A program made the translations under genes and the position numbers. The notes below the pieces were generated by a model that was not told the DNA's origin, made no database searches, and worked only from the letters and a program-made list of their open reading frames with translations. A stretch of DNA of 64,000 bases from Eudorina sp. 2006-703-Eu-15 (taxonomy: Eukaryota; Chlorophyta; Chlorophyceae; Chlamydomonadales; Volvocaceae). The stretch covers positions 186,001 through 250,000 of the forward strand of contig BDSI01000144.1 in NCBI GenBank assembly GCA_003117195.1, read 5' to 3'. This document shows positions 60,901 to 64,000 of this stretch, in pieces (position 1 is the stretch's first letter; every line of letters begins with the position of its first letter).

Positions 60901-63040
60901 TGCCGCCCTTCTGCTTTGCGTCCTCCCTCGCATAAAACGCGTCCCAGACGTAGTACCCGTGTGCACAGCTCCTGCCCACATGGTCGCTGGGGCCGCCGTC
61001 GGAGAGCAGCACCAGGAAGAGCTGGTTGGAGCGGCCTGCGTCGCCGGCCAGCAGCTTGAGGGCGGCGTCCAGCGCGGGCAGGTAGTTGCCGTGGGACCGT
61101 GCGCGGGCGGACATGCGGCCCTTGAGGAAGGCCACCAGCCCCGAATTGGGTGTGACCCGCTTCAGAACCAAAGTTGCCGTGTCCCTCATCTCGATGACCG
61201 ACACCTGGACGGACCCGAGGGTGGGTGGTTGCAAGTCGCTCGGGTGCGGATCATTTCGTTCCATGTGTTATAGGAATAATGCAAACGTAACCCTTACTCA
61301 TCCAGGTTCGCCGACTCATCATTAAGATTGCAAGACTAAGCTTCTGGGATAACCGAAGGAGTTTCGTTGTTGGCGACTTGAGCAAGCATGTGCTTTCCAT
61401 CATGCTGCTGTGAACGGTCCTACAGACGAGAGATCGGGGCAGTGTTGCAACGGGGAAATAGAATTCCGCAGATTTCCGGCCTGTCGCCAGTGGCAAAAAA
61501 CCTTTGGCAGGGTGGATTTTGGGGGCCTTCATTCCTAGATGCCAGGAAATAAAAACCTCCGGGCAGGCCGGGAAATATTTCTGCGTGTTTCGACAGCAGG
61601 GCCACTGCTACCATAGATACGACAGAGATTCTCAGCCTTAAAGCGCTGAAGCACGCTTTCCTGGCGTCGCGGATGCATTTGGGGGGGGAGGGTGACCAGG
61701 AGTCCGGGAGGGTGACCAGGAGTCCGGGAGGGTGACCAGGAGTCCGGGAGGGTGACCAGGAGTCCGGGAGGGTGACCAGGAGTCCGGGAGGGTGACCAGG
61801 AGTCCGGGAGGGTGACCAGGAGTCCGGGAGGGTGACCAGGAGTCCGGGAGGGTGACCAGGAGTCCGGGAGGGTGACCAGGAGTCCGGGAGGGTGACCAGG
61901 AGTCCGGGAGGGTGACCAGGAGTCCGGGAGGGTGACCAGGAGTCCGGGAGGGTGACCAGGAGTCCGGGAGGGTGACCAGGAGTCCGGGAGGGTGACCAGG
62001 AGTCCGGGAGGGTGACCAGGAGTCCGGGAGGGTGACCAGGAGTCCGGGAGGGTGACCAGGAGTCCGGGAGGGTGACCAGGAGTCCGGGAGGGTGACCAGG
62101 AGTCCGGGAGGGTGACCAGGAGTCCGGGAGGGTGACCAGGAGTCCGGAGGGTGACCAGGAGTCCGGGAGGGTGACCAGGAGTCCGGGAGGGTCAGGAGTC
62201 CAGGAGTCCGGGAGGGTGACCAGGAGTCCGGGAGGGTGACCAGGAGTCCGGGACACGGCATCAGAGTGTGTTTTGGCGGTAGGCAGGAATTGCCCCTGCG
62301 CCTGCAGATTTCCAGGCCCTTTTGGTAGTCTGGAAAATAGTTAGGAGGGCAGATTTCCGGCTCCCTACAGCGCCCAATATAAATGAAATCTCGCAGGTTT
62401 TCTGGGGGTCCGAGAAATGAAAAAATTCCGGGTTTTTATCGAAGATAGCAACACTGGTTCGGGGGCTGTCCGTCGGGGACATCCATCCAGGTAATGGCCA
62501 GGCTCCCGCGGATCGTGCTACTTCACGGTAGGTTTCGTGCAGCCGGAATATATACAACCTACCAGCCACATTCGTAGCGATTGTTCCCGCTTTGTGAAAG
62601 TTTAGCCACCATCATGCAGGGACGTCGAACGAAAAGAGAAGTCACAGATAGAGATGACCATGCCCCATCCCGTCCCGTGCCCCCGTCCGTACGTCCGTAC
62701 GCACCCGCCAACGTGCCCATGCTGCTATCATCACCCACGCACCTCCGTCCTATCCCGTACCCACCTCCATCCTGGCCACGCCGGACGACTGGCGCAGCTG
62801 CGGCTCGATGAGGTGCTGCGCCAGGCAGTCGTACACTGCTGCCATACGGCTGTCGTACCCCGACACGTCATTCTCGCGCATGGAGCCGCTGTGGTCCACA
62901 ATCACGACCACGTGGGTGGCCCCGCCTCCAGCAGCAGCAGCCCTGCCCGCAGCAGCAGCCCCGCCGGTCGGCAGCTCGGGCGAGTCATTCAGGCCCAAGC
63001 CCGCGAGTCTTCCGCCGAGGCCGTCCACCAGTTTGTCCAT
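57923..63040 (-). CDS. vWA–alpha-kinase paralogue D (rearranged N-terminus)
   Basis: Exons (minus): 63040–62765, 61204–60653, 60255–59739, 59405–59222, 58998–58719, 58102–57923; 662 residues, phase-consistent. The first exon fuses the start of exon 1 (MDKLVDGLGGRLAGLGL) directly to the second half of exon 2 (ATHVVVIVDHSGSMRENDV). About 45 residues of exon 1, the GC–AG intron and the GVVYITDETSRHEITSW block of the other copies are gone, probably by deletion between GCTGCTGC-rich stretches. MIDAS and the kinase motifs (AFAQGSERVVYQF, VAKSS, DLQGVW, HVCNPLC) are kept. Exon 4 here has IRAIRAGG (a 3-residue duplication) and GNLVKW in place of GKFIKW. The intron at 62,764–61,205 contains a 1-kb hAT element. 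The gene may still be expressed. Confidence 0.82.
59544..59646 (+). mobile_element. retroelement 3' tail 'family C', copy 3
   Basis: Same core as at 41,637 (GGGGCCTACTGGGGCTTGCT, GGGGTCCGCTGTAACATTC) with an (ATTC)n tail. It lies in an intron of copy D, antisense. A shorter related piece (GGGGTCCGCTGTAACATCC) occurs at about 60,418. Confidence 0.7.
61440..62456 (+). mobile_element. hAT-type MITE, copy 2, expanded by an internal minisatellite
   Basis: The ends CAGTGTTGC and GATAGCAACACTG match copy 1 at 23,927–24,424, and interior stretches (ATAGAATTCCGCAGATTTCC, CCTGCAGATTTCCAGGCCCT) are shared in the same order. The flanks GATCGGGG (61,432–61,439) and GTTCGGGG (62,457–62,464) match at 7 of 8 positions, as expected for a hAT target duplication. 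The element is about 1,017 bp against 498 bp for copy 1; nearly all of the extra length is the 20-bp array. Non-coding; located in an intron of copy D. Confidence 0.88.
61686..62252. repeat. 20-bp minisatellite, about 28 copies
   Basis: The unit GGGAGGGTGACCAGGAGTCC is almost perfectly homogeneous, with one 1-bp slip at about 62,145 and a short deletion near 62,190. Copy 1 of the host MITE has a single related unit at the same place (GGGAGGGTAACCAAATGTCC, then GGGACACGGCATCAGAG), so the array arose by amplification inside the transposon. The minus-strand frame across it (LLVTLPDSWSPSRTPGHPPG repeats) is an artefact. Confidence 0.95.
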
Positions 63041-63656
63041 TGGGCAGGAGATTTCGTGCTGAAGTCGGGAGGTGGGATGTGTGCCAGTTACCTGGCCGGT
63101 TGGTCGGAAAAGGCCTCAACGGAATTGTGTGTGTTGCTTCCTTTTGCGATAATTACAGGGAACCCCGAAATTTGCTATTAAACGGATGGTCAAGCCATGC
63201 GTGTTCCGCCCATGTTCGGCGTTCTGTGATGTCGGCGCGCGAAGATCGACCTCATCTATGCAGCGGCCTTGCGATGAACCTATCAGCGGTATACAATGTA
63301 TACATTACAATACCTAACTAACACTTTGGGGAAGTATCGATGTTTTGATGGTTCGATGGGCTGACCCTTTCCACACAACGGGAGAGCATTAATCGAGCGA
63401 CAAAATTAGGTAGCGTCCGCCTCGCCCTCACAAGAGACTGACAGACGATTTTGGAAAAAAAATATTTTGATTTGCACATCAGCGCGTACCCCGGCCGTGA
63501 CAGGACCCGTGAGGACCCTCACGTAGATTTGATCGCGAAATCCCAACCTGTCGCAACGAACCATACTTTACAGTCTATGTGCGCAAAGATTTACATGCGA
63601 AATGAATACGTAGGTTACAACAGACAAGTTTTGCTTGATTGCGCTTTGTAGATTGT
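63041..63656 (-). promoter_or_regulatory. upstream region of copy D, similar to that of copy C
   Basis: Blocks at 63,215–63,265 (GATGTCGGCG...CATCTATGCAGC) and 63,490–63,545 (CCGTGACAGGACCCGTGAGG) match the upstream region of copy C in the same order. ATCTCCTGCCCA immediately precedes both start codons. No unambiguous TATA box was found here. Confidence 0.4.
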
Positions 63657-64000
63657 TTACATAACTTCGTCGTCCGGCCGCCGGCTCAGAAGTTGCGAAC
63701 GTCCGCAATGCGACATGAAACTGCGGCTGGGGCCGGGGCGCCTTCCCCTCGCGCCTGTCCCCCACCTTCTGGCTGGGCGTACCAGACCCGCGTAAAATGC
63801 GTTCCAGGCCCGGCAGGCGTGCGCACAGCTCCTGCCGACGTGGTCGCTGGGGCCGCCGTCGGAGAGCAGCACCATGAAGAGCTGGTTGGAGCGGCCTGCG
63901 TCGCCGGCCAGCAGTTTGAGGGCGGCGTCCAGCGCGGGCAGGTAGTTGCCGTGGGACTGTGCGCGGGGGCCCTTGAGGAAGGCCAGTGGACCCGAATTGG
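63657..64000 (-). pseudogene. vWA–alpha-kinase paralogue E, partial vWA exon at the window edge
   Basis: The minus strand from the window end reads SHGNYLPALDAALKLLAGDA, then LFMVLLSDGGPSDHVGRSCA, then RAWNAFYAG..., corresponding to exon 3 of copies B–D. The Arg-Met-Ser-Ala-Arg segment upstream is shortened by 9 bp. After GRRPGPSRSF the frame departs from the family. The CVARVKRMGD block and all kinase exons are absent before copy D's upstream region begins. This looks like a truncated gene fragment; what lies beyond base 64,000 is not visible. Confidence 0.7.

Noticed and set aside
61420..62261. Pro/Ser-rich repeat protein on the minus strand
   Set aside because: It is the 20-bp minisatellite read in frame, inside a MITE.
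1..64000. tRNA, rRNA or snRNA genes
   Set aside because: None could be recognised by eye. A tRNAscan or Infernal search would be needed to exclude small RNA genes.

Overview
The window looks like nuclear DNA of a repeat-rich chlorophyte green alga, most likely Chlamydomonadales (volvocine or Chlamydomonas-like). The reasons are many short GC-rich exons with GT/GC–AG introns, TGTAA-type polyadenylation signals, abundant GC-rich minisatellites and (CA)n, several small retroelement tails, and predicted proteins with Ala/Gly/Gln runs. There are no bacterial-style operons. Gene models below were assembled by hand from in-frame exons, splice-site consensus and intron-phase agreement; none has been tested against transcripts.

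Layout. (1) 1–11 kb: accessory DNA. It holds a cluster of TGACCGCGGTCA palindromes, an unrecognised plus-strand gene interrupted by a 413-bp fold-back element and by an intron filled with about 20 copies of a 183-bp satellite, and a 5'-truncated LINE fragment ending in a perfect 90-bp palindrome. (2) 11.6–26.6 kb, minus strand: a 13-exon, about 1,653-residue NLR-like (STAND) protein. It has an acylation-type N-terminus (MGCSAS), a TIR-like domain, a NACHT NTPase and about nine WD40 repeats mostly encoded one per exon. Its introns carry two hAT-type MITEs, a LINE tail and a Penelope-like reverse transcriptase. (3) 26.6–33.7 kb: mostly non-genic or decayed sequence. (4) 33.8–64 kb: a cluster of five paralogous loci encoding von Willebrand A domain plus alpha-kinase proteins (architecture of Dictyostelium VwkA). 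Copy A is on the plus strand and broken. Copies B and C are on the minus strand, complete in phase and apparently intact. Copy D has lost the exon 1/exon 2 junction region. Copy E is a partial vWA fragment running off the end of the window.

Functionally, the two main loci are a candidate intracellular sensor (TIR-like–NACHT–WD40) and an expanded family of atypical protein kinases with a putative metal-binding adhesion-type vWA module. Whether they work together cannot be read from the sequence. Both are heavily remodelled by transposons, minisatellites and tandem duplication, as expected for a fast-evolving accessory locus.
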